Positions 1 to 8,059 are shown, numbered from the stretch's first letter. The stretch: 64,000 nucleotides of DNA from Sinomonas sp. ASV486 (GCF_030908215.1 NZ_JAVFJK010000006.1:1-64000); one strand, 5' to 3'. A program made the numbers and translations. The notes: generated from the letters alone by a model not told the origin.

Positions 1-43
1 TGTGATGACTCGGGACATCCTTCACGGATGAGTCGGGACATCG
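1..43. repeat. Left terminal inverted repeat of the IS
   Basis: Positions 1-43 match the reverse complement of 1332-1374 at 34 of 43 bases. The inner 16 bases (28-43) are perfect and the outer part is degenerate. The transposase stop codon at 22-24 lies inside this repeat. Confidence 0.85.
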
Positions 44-1230
44 GTAACACCCCCGGTCTTCGGACCGGGGGTGTTGTGTTTTTTGGGCTGGTAGCCCTTG
101 GTGGGGTCGATGGTGAATTCGGCGAGGATCTCGCCGGTGCCGTGCTCGATGGCGGTGACGTCGGCGTCGTGGACGAGCAGGATGAGTCTCTTGTGCCTGT
201 GGGCCCTTCCGATGCCGAGGTGTCTGAGGCGTCCTGCGTGGCGGAGGGTTACCTTGCCGTCGGCGTCGACGCGGTCGGTCCGGACGCGGAAGTGTTCCCC
301 CTGGGCGGCGATGGCGGGGGCGGCCTTGGGGGTCTGGGTATAGGCCTCGTGCGGGGTGTGCCGGCCGATGGCCCTGTGGGGGCGTTCGTGGTTGTAGATG
401 TGGCGGAACTTGGCCAGGAGCTCGTTCAGGTGCGCGATGGTGTGGGCCTGGGGCTGGGAGGCAAGCCATTTCTTGAGGGTCTGGTGGAACCGCTCGACCT
501 TTCCCTGGGTCTGGGGGTGGCCGGGGGACCCGTTCTTCTGGGCGATCCCGAGGGAGGCGATGAGGGTCTCGAAGGCGTTGCGGCCTCCTCTGCCGCCTGC
601 CAGACGGGTGGTGTAGACCATGCCGTTGTCGGTCAGGGTGGAGGCGGGGAGGCCGTGGGCGGCGGCGGTGTCCAGGAAGGCCTCGATGACGATCGGGCCG
701 GTGATGCGCGGGTGGGCGCTGAGGTGGAGCAGGTAGCGGGCGTGGTCGTCGAGGAAGTCGATGATCTCGGTGTCGGTGCCGTCGGCGAGGTGCCAGTGGG
801 TGAAGTCGGACTGCCAGGTCTCGTTCGGCTGGGCCGCTTCGAAGCGGTGCAGGGAGGACTTGGGCCGCTTGCGGGGCTCCGGGGCGACGAGCCCGGCGGC
901 GGTGATGATCCTGCGGATCGTGGAGACCGCCGGCGCCGTGCTGCCCTCCTTCTCGAGGTGCCATGCGATGGTCGCCGGCCCCGCGTCCAGGCCCTCGGAG
1001 ACCAGCTCGGCCCGCAGTGCCAGCACACGGGCACGGACCTCTTCGCCTGTCGCGTGCGGGCTGGTGCGGGGTCGGCGGGAGCGGGCCTCCAGTCCGGCGT
1101 CCCCATGCTCGGCGTGGCGGACGAGGAGCTCGTGGACCCAGCGGCGGCTGACGCCGTACCGTCGCGCTGCTTCTGATCTGGACATTCCGCCCTCGAGGAC
1201 CGCCAGGACGATGACCTTGTTCTTCGACAT
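22..1230 (-). CDS. IS481-family DDE transposase
   Basis: This 402-residue transposase carries out cut or copy transfer of the surrounding element. A helix-turn-helix lies at residues 16-38 (MSRSEAARRYGVSRRWVHEL). An rve-type catalytic core follows, with D142 (WQSDF), D201 (LTDNG) and E246 (QGKVERFH) as the likely DDE triad. The reading frame appears intact and of normal family length, so the copy may be active. The last 20 or so codons are odd: they are encoded by a terminator-like hairpin (about 47-77) and by the left inverted repeat, giving a tail with HNTPGPKTGGV. Any transcription terminator at that hairpin would therefore act inside the gene, before the stop codon. Confidence 0.92.
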   Translation of the reverse strand: MSKNKVIVLAVLEGGMSRSEAARRYGVSRRWVHELLVRHAEHGDAGLEARSRRPRTSPHATGEEVRARVLALRAELVSEGLDAGPATIAWHLEKEGSTAPAVSTIRRIITAAGLVAPEPRKRPKSSLHRFEAAQPNETWQSDFTHWHLADGTDTEIIDFLDDHARYLLHLSAHPRITGPIVIEAFLDTAAAHGLPASTLTDNGMVYTTRLAGGRGGRNAFETLIASLGIAQKNGSPGHPQTQGKVERFHQTLKKWLASQPQAHTIAHLNELLAKFRHIYNHERPHRAIGRHTPHEAYTQTPKAAPAIAAQGEHFRVRTDRVDADGKVTLRHAGRLRHLGIGRAHRHKRLILLVHDADVTAIEHGTGEILAEFTIDPTKGYQPKKHNTPGPKTGGVTDVPTHP

Positions 1231-1331
1231 GGCCCATGCTCGGGCCCACCACCGGAGCGGGAACGATGCCGCGACTCACCCCGCGGCCGGTGAAGCATGT
1301 CCCGACTCACCGGTGAACGATCACCCGTGAA

Positions 1332-1374
1332 CGATGTCCCGACTCATGCGGGAACGATGTCCTGAACTCACACA
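1332..1374. repeat. Right terminal inverted repeat of the IS
   Basis: This is the partner of the repeat at 1-43. It lies about 100 bp upstream of the transposase start, and a further inverted copy of the inner motif sits at about 1285-1298 between the two. Confidence 0.85.
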
Positions 1375-1398
1375 CCCCCATCTCCACGTTGGTGAACA

Positions 1399-1434
1399 GA
1401 ACACCCCCGGTCCTCGGACCGGGGGTGTTCTGTT
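1399..1434 (+). terminator. Rho-independent terminator just outside the IS
   Basis: A 15-bp stem (GAACACCCCCGGTCC paired with its complement) has a TC loop and is followed by TGTTTT. The T-run faces right, so it would end a rightward transcript arriving from beyond the IS. No such gene remains in the window. The sequence is almost identical to the hairpin inside the left end of the IS (47-83). Confidence 0.7.
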
Positions 1435-1507
1435 TTCTGCGGTGGGGTGAAGATGCTCTCGCGTACGCCGCCTGTGCAACGGGGCCCCGGAAGGGCAGGA
1501 TGGGCTT

Positions 1508-2932
1508 GTGAGCCCTTCAGCTGGCGGCAACCTGCGGCGGGTCCTGCTCGTGGCGATCGCCTCGAGCTGCCTCGTCATCATCGACTCGAGCGCCGTGAGC
1601 CTTGCGCTGCCAGCCATCCAGCGAGAGCTCGGCGGCGGCCTTGTCCTCCAGCAGTGGGTCGTGGACGGATACCTTCTCACTCTCGGCGCGCTCATCCTCG
1701 CCGCCGGTGCCCTCGCCGACCGCTTCGGGACCGCGAGGCTCCTCGCGGTCGGCACACTCTGGTTCACCGTGACGTCCGTGGTCTGTGGCCTCGCCCCCGC
1801 GGGATGGGTGCTCGTGCTCGGCAGGCTCACGCAGGGCGCCGCAGGTGCCGTCATTACGCCGAGCGCGCTCGCACTCATCACTGCCGCAGCGACGGGTGCG
1901 ACGAGGGCCAGGCTCATCGGGCAGTGGACCGCGTGGATTGCCGCGGCCTCGGTCGCGGCGCCATTCTTCGGCGGGGCGGCTGTCGACCTCGGGAGCTGGC
2001 GCCTCGTCTTCCTCATCAACATCGTTCCGGCCGCGCTCATGTGGCGGCCGCTCGCCCGACTCCGCCGCGAGGCCCGGCCGCCCGCCACCGTGAAGGAGCC
2101 GTTCGACGTCTTGAGCGCCGTCCTGACCGCCTGCGGGCTGGGCGGCATCGTGCTGAGCCTCATCACCCAGTCGTCGCTCGGCTGGACCCACCCACTCGTC
2201 GCGATTCCGCTCATCGGTGGCGTGCTCCTCATGGCCCTCTATGTGCTGCGGCAGCGCCGTTCGGCGGCGCCGCAGCTGCCGCTGGGGCTCTTCCGCTCAA
2301 GGGCATTCGCGGCGGGAAATGGCGCAACGCTGTGGGCCTACGGCGCCCTTGGCATGGGTGGCTTCCTCGTGGGCCTCTACCTCCAGCAGCGCATGGGACT
2401 CACCGCGTTCGAAGCGGGCATCGGGATGCTTCCGGCGACGATCCCTATGCTCCTGCTCTCAAGCTCGATGTCCAGGCTCATGATCCGGACTGGGCCGCGC
2501 CTTCCGATGGCTCTCGGGCCCGCCGTGGCGGGTGCGGGGTACACGTGGCTCGCGTTCGCCGTGCCGCCGCTGGCCTACTGGCGTGACGTGTTCGGCCCCA
2601 TGGTCCTGCTCGGGCTCGGGCTGGCGATCATGGTCGCGCCGCTCACGGCGACTGTCCTCTCGGCGGTTCCGCCGGGGTCTGAGGGCGTCGGTTCCGCCGT
2701 CAACAATGCGGTGGCGCGGATCGCCTCGCTCGTGGCGATCGGCGCCGCCGGGGCGATCATGGGCGGAGTGCTCGACGACGGCGGGTTCCGCCGCGGCGTC
2801 AGCGCGACGGCGATCCTCTTTGCCGCCGCAGCCGTGACCTCGGCAGTCTGGATTCCGACCGCTAGGATCGTGGCACCACCTGCGGGGGACGGTGAACCGT
2901 CGGAAGCGCGAAGGGGAGTCCATGACGAGTGA
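1508..2932 (+). CDS. MFS transporter, DHA2 (EmrB/QacA-like) drug exporter family
   Basis: This 474-residue membrane protein has about 14 predicted hydrophobic segments, which fits the 14-helix DHA2 proton antiporters. N-terminal features typical of the family are the first helix with IIDSSAVSLALPAIQREL, then WVVDGYLLTLGAL, then GALADRFGTARLL, the conserved loop between helices 2 and 3. The substrate cannot be told from sequence. The GTG start at 1508 is chosen because no Shine-Dalgarno site is visible and a weak -10-like CAGGAT lies exactly 6 nt upstream, as for other leaderless starts here. The stop overlaps the start of the next gene by 11 bp, so the two are probably co-transcribed. Confidence 0.85.
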   Translation: MSPSAGGNLRRVLLVAIASSCLVIIDSSAVSLALPAIQRELGGGLVLQQWVVDGYLLTLGALILAAGALADRFGTARLLAVGTLWFTVTSVVCGLAPAGWVLVLGRLTQGAAGAVITPSALALITAAATGATRARLIGQWTAWIAAASVAAPFFGGAAVDLGSWRLVFLINIVPAALMWRPLARLRREARPPATVKEPFDVLSAVLTACGLGGIVLSLITQSSLGWTHPLVAIPLIGGVLLMALYVLRQRRSAAPQLPLGLFRSRAFAAGNGATLWAYGALGMGGFLVGLYLQQRMGLTAFEAGIGMLPATIPMLLLSSSMSRLMIRTGPRLPMALGPAVAGAGYTWLAFAVPPLAYWRDVFGPMVLLGLGLAIMVAPLTATVLSAVPPGSEGVGSAVNNAVARIASLVAIGAAGAIMGGVLDDGGFRRGVSATAILFAAAAVTSAVWIPTARIVAPPAGDGEPSEARRGVHDE

Positions 2933-3323
2933 TGGCACACGTCGGCGCGATGCACGGCGCCCCGCCTTCGATCCCGAGATGCGCGCGGGGGCGTGGGGCA
3001 TGCTCCACGCCGTCCTCGCATTCGCCCTCGAGGTCGGAGCGCTCGGCGCCTTCTGGTATGCCGGCAGCAGGCTGGCCCCCGGCGCCGGAGGCCTCGTGGT
3101 GGGGTTCCTCGCAGCCGCAGTGTTCGTCGCGCTGTGGGCGATGTTCCTTGCGCCGCGGGCCCGCCGGCGGATTCCGTGGCCATGGCGCCCGGTCGTGGCG
3201 CTGGCCCTCTTCGTGCTGGCCGGAGCGTGGCTGCTGGCCCTCGGGCAATGGGCGGGCGCGGGCCTGATCGTCGTCGGCCTCGTGGACACGGCGCTCGGGT
3301 ACTGGCTGCGCCGCCGCGATTAG
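2922..3323 (+). CDS. YrdB/DUF2568-like small membrane protein
   Basis: The protein has 133 residues with four hydrophobic segments. They are separated by short basic loops, and a charged N-terminal stretch precedes them. The helix spacing and motifs such as HAVLAFALEVGALGAFWYAG resemble the DUF2568 (YrdB) family, whose function is unknown. The ATG at 2922 is preceded by GGGGAG at a good distance; an in-frame start at 2892 would lie deep inside the exporter gene. Overlap with the exporter gene suggests translational coupling. It ends 50 bp before the convergent mntR stop. Confidence 0.7.
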   Translation: MTSDGTRRRDARRPAFDPEMRAGAWGMLHAVLAFALEVGALGAFWYAGSRLAPGAGGLVVGFLAAAVFVALWAMFLAPRARRRIPWPWRPVVALALFVLAGAWLLALGQWAGAGLIVVGLVDTALGYWLRRRD

Positions 3324-3372
3324 CCGCGCAGCCTCGCCGCGGCCGGTGCAGCCGGCGGTGTCGGCGCCGGCG

Positions 3373-4083
3373 TCACGCCCGAACCGCGGTGCAGCCGGGG
3401 TGCGGGCGGTCGTTGTGGATCCAGACGGCGTCGGCCACCTCGTCCGGGACGTCGAAGTCCCGTGCTGTGCCGCCCTGGCCGATCCGCACCACAAGCGGTC
3501 CGCCGAAGGGCTTGCGGCGCACCACCGTCAGCTGGGTGTCGAGCGCGATCTGCTCGGCAGCGAGATAGCGCAGCATGTCGGGGTTCTCGTCGCTGATCCG
3601 GGTGATCGTTCCCTCGTGCCCCGGGTCGAGCTCGCTGAGCAGGCGGGCATCGACCAGCGGGACGACGCCGTCCGCGGTGGGGATGGGGTCGCCGTGCGGG
3701 TCCCGCTGCGGGTCGCCGAGCTTCGCTGCGAGCCGCTCGACGAACAGGTCCGAGACGGCGTGCTCGATCCGCTCCGCCTCGACGTGCACCTCGTCCCAGC
3801 TGTAGCCCAGCTCAGTGACCAGGAACGTCTCGAGGAGGCGGTGCCTGCGCACCATCGTCAGCGCCACGCTGCGGCCCTCGGCGGTGAGATGGACGGCCCC
3901 GTACGGGCGGTGGTCCACGAGCCCTTGGTCCTTGAGCTTCCTGACCATCTCGGACACCGAGGAATTGGCGACGCCGAGCCGCGCGGCCAGCTGGGACGGC
4001 GTGATCGGCGCATCCTGCCATTCCGTGAAGGCGTAGATCGTCTTCAGGTAGTCCTCGGTGGACGAGGAGAGTGGGCTTTTCAC
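3373..4083 (-). CDS. mntR: DtxR/MntR-family metal-dependent repressor
   Basis: This 236-residue regulator has an N-terminal winged helix-turn-helix (residues 8-65, with TPSQLAARLGVANSSVSEMVRKL). A metal-binding and dimerisation domain follows (about 66-140, including VRRHRLLETFL), then a C-terminal SH3-like FeoA domain. The layout is that of DtxR/IdeR proteins, but its position directly behind mntH (16 bp gap) argues for manganese sensing, as in MntR. It should bind the palindrome ahead of mntH when Mn is plentiful. The start is GTG at 4083, with no Shine-Dalgarno site but a -10 box TAGGCT 7 nt upstream, so it may also have its own leaderless transcript. IdeR-like iron sensing is the alternative. 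Confidence 0.85.
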   Translation of the reverse strand: MKSPLSSSTEDYLKTIYAFTEWQDAPITPSQLAARLGVANSSVSEMVRKLKDQGLVDHRPYGAVHLTAEGRSVALTMVRRHRLLETFLVTELGYSWDEVHVEAERIEHAVSDLFVERLAAKLGDPQRDPHGDPIPTADGVVPLVDARLLSELDPGHEGTITRISDENPDMLRYLAAEQIALDTQLTVVRRKPFGGPLVVRIGQGGTARDFDVPDEVADAVWIHNDRPHPGCTAVRA

Positions 4084-4090
4084 AGCGACC

Positions 4091-4096
4091 AGCCTA
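4091..4096 (-). promoter_or_regulatory. -10 box for leaderless mntR transcript
   Basis: TAGGCT on the minus strand lies 7 nt before the GTG start of mntR, with no Shine-Dalgarno site between. It sits in the mntH-mntR gap, so mntR could be made both from the operon and from this site. Confidence 0.45.
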
Positions 4097-4099
4097 CCC

Positions 4100-5362
4100 T
4101 CAGCCCGTGGGGGCGACCGTGAGCCACAGGAGGGTGAGGTTGAGCACGATCACGAGCCCCGCGCTGAGCCACGAGGCGATGACAAGCGGCATGCGCAGGG
4201 TGAAGTCGCCGACCACGGTCTTGGCCGTGCTGATCCGGATCAGCGGGACGAGCGCGAACGGAATGCCGAAGCTCAGCACGACCTGGCTCACCACGAGCGC
4301 CCACGTCGGGTCAACGCCGAGGGCGAGGATCACGACGGACGGTATGAGGGTGATGACCCGCCGCAGGACCAGGGGGATCCGCCTCTCGAGGAGCCCCTCC
4401 ATGATCGTGGCACCCGCGTAGGAGCCGACGGCGGTCGAGGCGAGCCCGCTCGCGAGCAGCCCGACGGCGAACACGATGCCGACCACCGGTCCGAGGGCAG
4501 CCCCGATGGCGGCGTGGGCACCCTCGATCGAATCAGTCCCCTCGCTCCCGGCGAGTGTCGACGCCGCGAGGAGCAGCATGCCGATGTTGACGACCCCGGC
4601 CACACCGAGCGCAACGACGACGTCCACCCGGGTACCGCGCAGGAGCCGGCGGACGGCGGAATCAGACACCTCGGCATCCCGGTCGGACCGGTGGCGGTCC
4701 CTCGAGAGGGCGGAATGGACGTAGATGGCATGCGGCATGACGGTGGCGCCGAGCATCGAGGCGGCGAGCAGGACAGAGTCCGGGCCATCGAAGCGCGGCA
4801 GGAGGCCACCGAGCGCCCCGGAGGCCGAGGGAGGGCTCACCGCGAGCCCGGCGAGGAATCCGACCGTGATCACCACCAACAGCCCCACGATCGCGAGCTC
4901 GAAACGCTGCTGCGTGCGGAAGTCCTGGATCGCGAGGATCGCCATGGAGAGGACCCCCACGATGACCGCTCCGAGTGGCAGCGGGATCCTGAACAGCAGG
5001 TGCAGGGCCAGCGCGCCTCCGACCACTTCCGCAAGGTCCGTCGCGAGAGCCACGATCTCGGCCTGCGCCCAGTAGAGCCTGCGGATGCCCGGACGGAATC
5101 GCTGGGCCAGGAGCTCCGGAAGCGTGTGTCCGGTGACGACGCCCAGCTTGGCGGAGAGGTACTGGATGAGCATGGCCATGAGGTTCGCGACCACGAGCAC
5201 CCAGACGAGGAGGTAGCCGTACCGGGCCCCTGCCGTGAGGTTGGCGGCGACGTTGCCCGGGTCCACGTACGCAACCGATGCGACGAAGGCGGGGCCGAGG
5301 ACGCCGAGGAGGAGCGCGGAACGAGTCGCCCGCCTGCCGGACTTTGCCGTCCTGTTCGCCAC
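4100..5362 (-). CDS. mntH: Nramp-family Mn2+/divalent metal transporter MntH
   Basis: This is a 420-residue proton-coupled divalent metal importer with about 11 hydrophobic segments. Both signature motifs are present: DPGN at residues 34-37 in helix 1 and MPH at 209-211 in helix 6, the residues that coordinate the transported metal. Length is normal for bacterial MntH. It is the first gene of a leftward operon with the DtxR-family gene mntR. A promoter (TTGCTG, 17 nt, TATGAT) and a palindromic operator lie 55-100 bp upstream, so expression is most likely repressed by Mn-loaded MntR. Confidence 0.93.
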   Translation of the reverse strand: MANRTAKSGRRATRSALLLGVLGPAFVASVAYVDPGNVAANLTAGARYGYLLVWVLVVANLMAMLIQYLSAKLGVVTGHTLPELLAQRFRPGIRRLYWAQAEIVALATDLAEVVGGALALHLLFRIPLPLGAVIVGVLSMAILAIQDFRTQQRFELAIVGLLVVITVGFLAGLAVSPPSASGALGGLLPRFDGPDSVLLAASMLGATVMPHAIYVHSALSRDRHRSDRDAEVSDSAVRRLLRGTRVDVVVALGVAGVVNIGMLLLAASTLAGSEGTDSIEGAHAAIGAALGPVVGIVFAVGLLASGLASTAVGSYAGATIMEGLLERRIPLVLRRVITLIPSVVILALGVDPTWALVVSQVVLSFGIPFALVPLIRISTAKTVVGDFTLRMPLVIASWLSAGLVIVLNLTLLWLTVAPTG

Positions 5363-5417
5363 CTTCAGCCCCTCTGCTGTCTGCCGTCCGCCGACTTAGA
5401 TACGCCGGAAGACAATT

Positions 5418-5461
5418 TTTCGGTACACCGAAATCATACGGGGCCGGGCATCCGTCAGCAA
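5418..5461 (-). promoter_or_regulatory. mntH promoter with MntR-type palindromic operator
   Basis: On the minus strand a -35-like TTGCTG (5461-5456) and a -10 TATGAT (5438-5433) are separated by 17 nt. The inverted repeat TTTCGGT-AC-ACCGAAA (5418-5433) directly abuts the -10 box and covers the expected start site. The local AT-rich patch stands out in GC-rich DNA. A repressor bound here would block transcription initiation; MntR, encoded in the operon, is the obvious candidate (inference). Confidence 0.7.
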
Positions 5462-5472
5462 TCCGCGTGGCG

Positions 5473-6237
5473 TCAGCCCAGAGTCTCAGTGGCCCGCCAC
5501 GCCTGGCTGATGTACGGGAGGGCCAGCGTCTGGCCGGGGGAATGGCCGAGGTGCTCGAAAAGGTACCACGCGAGGTTGTCTTCGACCTTGCGGCGGTGCT
5601 TCTCCGACGCGCGCAGATAGTAGCTGCGGGACTTGGTCAGCTCGATGATGCCCTCGGGCGTGATCGGGTCCTCCCAGCGCACCTCGACCTGCTCCCACCC
5701 GTGGAGTTCGGGGCCCGACGGCGGGCGGTAGTCGGGCTTGTGGACGTCGCCCGCGTGCATGATCCGGGACAGTCGGTGCACCCAGGGAACCCGCGTGTCG
5801 AGCTGATTCCACACAAGCCCCACACGGCCGCCCGGCTTCAGGAGGCGGGCAGCCTCCCGTGTGGCGGCGGCAGGATCGAACCAGTGCCAGGCCTGGGCCG
5901 CGACCACCACATCCGCGGACGAGCCGGGCAGACCCGTGTGCTCGGCAGGGGCCTGGACACAGTGCACTCCGGGAAGCCTCCGGGCCAGCTGGGCCAGCAT
6001 GTCCGCGGACGGGTCCACGGCGGTCACGTCGAGCCCTTCCGCCACGAGGAGCTCGGTGAACTTCCCGGTCCCGGCGCCGAGGTCGACCGCCGTGCGGGCA
6101 CCAGGAGGGATGATCCATGCGGCCGCCTCTTGCGGGTACCCGGGACGCACCTTCTCGTAGTGCTCCCCGCCGGCAGCGAACGCGGCGGCGAGCTCGCGCC
6201 GTCGCTCGTCGTCGAATTTCGGCCCGCCCCGCCACAT
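5473..6237 (-). CDS. Class I SAM-dependent methyltransferase
   Basis: The protein has 254 residues with a Rossmann methyltransferase core. Motif I is VDLGAGTGKFTELLV (about residues 52-66). Next come an acidic residue after strand 2 (VTAVDPSADML), the motif VVVAAQAWHWFDP near 115 and LLKPGGRVGLVWN near 135. The pattern resembles methyltransferase domain 11 proteins of the UbiE/YcgJ group; the acceptor is unknown. The start has GGGAGGG 6 nt upstream. The 117-bp gap to the upstream aminotransferase gene holds a possible hairpin (6308-6328) and -10-like TAGAGT/TAGGGT boxes, so it is probably separately transcribed. Confidence 0.82.
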   Translation of the reverse strand: MWRGGPKFDDERRRELAAAFAAGGEHYEKVRPGYPQEAAAWIIPPGARTAVDLGAGTGKFTELLVAEGLDVTAVDPSADMLAQLARRLPGVHCVQAPAEHTGLPGSSADVVVAAQAWHWFDPAAATREAARLLKPGGRVGLVWNQLDTRVPWVHRLSRIMHAGDVHKPDYRPPSGPELHGWEQVEVRWEDPITPEGIIELTKSRSYYLRASEKHRRKVEDNLAWYLFEHLGHSPGQTLALPYISQAWRATETLG

Positions 6238-6354
6238 CTTTGCCCTCCCGCAGTGATCCTGTCTCCCGCAGGAATCCGGGACCCTACTCTACGGGGACTT
6301 CCCGGCGCCCGGCACGCACGTGCCCGGGACCGGGCAGCGCGCGGACGACGGCGA

Positions 6355-7803
6355 TCACTCGCCGACGAGGCACGGCGCGGCGCCCGCGGTGCCGGGCGTA
6401 TTGGGCGCCCACGCCGGGAACGGCCGCGGATCGTGGGCCGGGACCCAGCGGCCCTCGTCGACGGTGTAGTCGATGCCGAGCCCGTGGGTGCGCAGCTCCC
6501 GCACGCCCGCGAGGAGCCGCTCCACGTCCTCGAGCCGCGATCCGAGGCCGAAGCTCGCGCGCAGTGACCCAGCGGGCAGGCCTAGACGGGCGAGGAGCGG
6601 GTGCGCGCAGAACTTGCCGTCCCGCAGCCCCACGCCGTGCTCGGCCGAGAGGTATGCGGCGACCAGACCGGCGTCGTGCCCGATCACCGAGAAGTTCACG
6701 ACGCCGATCGCCGACTCGGAGTCCTCGAACAGGCGGTGGACCGTGATGCCTTCGATCTCGCCCAGCCCCGTGACGAGCGCGTCGCGCAGCTGCTGCTCGT
6801 GCCGGTGCCACGCACCCGGATCGAGGGCGCCGAGGGCCTGGGCGGCCCGTGCGAGGGTCGCCGCGCCGAGCACGTTGGGCGAGCCGGCCTCGTGCCGCGC
6901 CGGACCCACGGCCCAGTTCACGGACTCGAGGCGCACCTCGCGCACCGCCCCGCCGCCCGCGAGGTGCGGCCGGCCGGCGTCGAGCCAGTCCGGCCTGCCC
7001 ACGAGAACGCCCGAGCCGAACGGCGCGTAGAGCTTGTGGCCCGAGAACGCGAGGTAGTCGATTCCCGTGTCCGTGCCGTCCGCTCGGCTGGTGCCCGTCA
7101 TGTCGATCCGACGATGCGGGGCGAGCTGCGCGGCGTCGACCGCGATCCTCGCGCCGTACTCATGGGCGAGGGCCGCGAGTTCTGTGAGCGGCAGGATCTC
7201 GCCCGTGACGTTCGAGGCGCCCGTGACGGCGAGCAGCCCGATGCCGCCACCCTCGAGCTCAGCGCGGAGCCGCTCGAGGGTCTCGGCGAGCGTGCCCGCG
7301 GCCCCCACGCTGCGGTGCGCGCGGGCCTGCCAGGGGAGGAGGTTCGCGTGGTGCTCGATGTCGAGGTACAGGACGTCGAGGCCGTCGGGGACGCACCCGG
7401 CCAGGAGATTGAGCGAATCCGTCGTGTTGCGCGTGAAGACCACGGCGTCCTCGGCGCGGGCGCCGACGAATGCACGCACCACGCTGCGGGCGTTCTCGTA
7501 CACGCTCGTGCTGATCTGCGACGCGTACCCGGCGCCGCGGTGCACGCTAGCGTAGAACGGCAGGATCTCCTCGAGGTGTTCGGCGACCTCGACGAGTGCC
7601 GGGGCGGATGCGGCGTAGTCGAGGTTCGCGTACCGGACCTCGCCGCCGCCCACGAGCGGGGCTTGGAGGTTCGCGCCCACTACGGCCGCGAGCGGCTCCC
7701 GGGCGTCGGGGTACCGATCCGTGCCGGCATGACGGACCGCATCAGGACGACGGTCGACGTCGCGGGGCTGGGAGAGAGAGGGTGCGGACAGGGCTGCGCT
7801 CAC
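6355..7803 (-). CDS. Class V aminotransferase/cysteine desulfurase-like PLP enzyme under SAM-IV control
   Basis: This fold-type I PLP enzyme has 482 residues. The cofactor lysine is K257 in FSGHKLYAPFG. EHHANLLPW and RNTTDSLNL are typical of the SufS/CsdA and isopenicillin-N-epimerase-like class V group. About 45 disordered residues precede the core, which starts near RYANLDYAASAP. The start is set at GTG 7803, with GATGAGG 8 nt upstream; an ATG at 7860 is rejected because it lies inside the riboswitch aptamer. Control by S-adenosylmethionine points to sulfur or methionine metabolism, such as sulfur release from cysteine or a cystathionine-type reaction. The exact reaction is not readable from sequence. 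Confidence 0.83.
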   Translation of the reverse strand: MSAALSAPSLSQPRDVDRRPDAVRHAGTDRYPDAREPLAAVVGANLQAPLVGGGEVRYANLDYAASAPALVEVAEHLEEILPFYASVHRGAGYASQISTSVYENARSVVRAFVGARAEDAVVFTRNTTDSLNLLAGCVPDGLDVLYLDIEHHANLLPWQARAHRSVGAAGTLAETLERLRAELEGGGIGLLAVTGASNVTGEILPLTELAALAHEYGARIAVDAAQLAPHRRIDMTGTSRADGTDTGIDYLAFSGHKLYAPFGSGVLVGRPDWLDAGRPHLAGGGAVREVRLESVNWAVGPARHEAGSPNVLGAATLARAAQALGALDPGAWHRHEQQLRDALVTGLGEIEGITVHRLFEDSESAIGVVNFSVIGHDAGLVAAYLSAEHGVGLRDGKFCAHPLLARLGLPAGSLRASFGLGSRLEDVERLLAGVRELRTHGLGIDYTVDEGRWVPAHDPRPFPAWAPNTPGTAGAAPCLVGE

Positions 7804-7838
7804 GGCGTATACCTCATCAGATGGGGGACCCGGGGACG

Positions 7839-7953
7839 GGTCCGCGCTTGCCGTATCCATTCCGGACCGGCCCGGTCGTCACCCGGGGCACCCCGCCGCG
7901 TTCAGGAGGGTTGCCGGCCAGCAAACCGGGGTTTCGCGCTGGCACTCGTGACC
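7839..7953 (-). promoter_or_regulatory. SAM-IV riboswitch
   Basis: Read on the minus strand from 7953, the RNA begins GGTCACGAGTGCCAGCG. It continues through CCCCGG, TTTGCTGGCCGGCAACCC and GGCGGGGTGCCCCGGG, closes P1 with GACC at about 7874, and has the downstream element CGGCAAGCGCGGACC (about 7839-7853). These blocks, in this order, match the SAM-IV class as I remember it from actinobacteria. A competing hairpin (GGACCC/GGGTCC, 7826-7843) overlaps the 3' end of the aptamer. The Shine-Dalgarno site GATGAGG (7812-7818) and GTG start follow, so translational control is plausible. A -10-like TAGTGT lies at 7968-7963. Confidence 0.88.
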
Positions 7954-8059
7954 TTGGAAGAGACACTAGGCCACGCGGACGCCTCAGCGCACGCGTGGCC
8001 CGGTGTGTGGGGCCGAGTATGACGAACGGTGACTCAGCCTCCGGGGGAGGGGCGGGGCG

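Larger units (their letters stand above)
1..1374 (-). mobile_element. Complete IS481-family insertion sequence
   Basis: The element is bounded by terminal inverted repeats that begin TGTG on the left (base 1) and end CACA on the right (base 1374). It encloses a single DDE transposase read leftward. The subterminal motif TGAGTCGGGACAT (with one-base variants) recurs at 5-18 and 29-42, and inverted at about 1285-1298, 1334-1347 and 1354-1369, as expected of transposase-binding repeats. The left tip coincides with the first base of the window, so a target-site duplication cannot be tested; this may be a contig edge at a repeat. The family call rests on the transposase. Confidence 0.88.

Noticed and set aside
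7858-7860. ATG as start of the class V aminotransferase
   Set aside because: It lies within the SAM-IV aptamer, has no Shine-Dalgarno site, and would add 19 non-conserved residues; GTG 7803 has GATGAGG.
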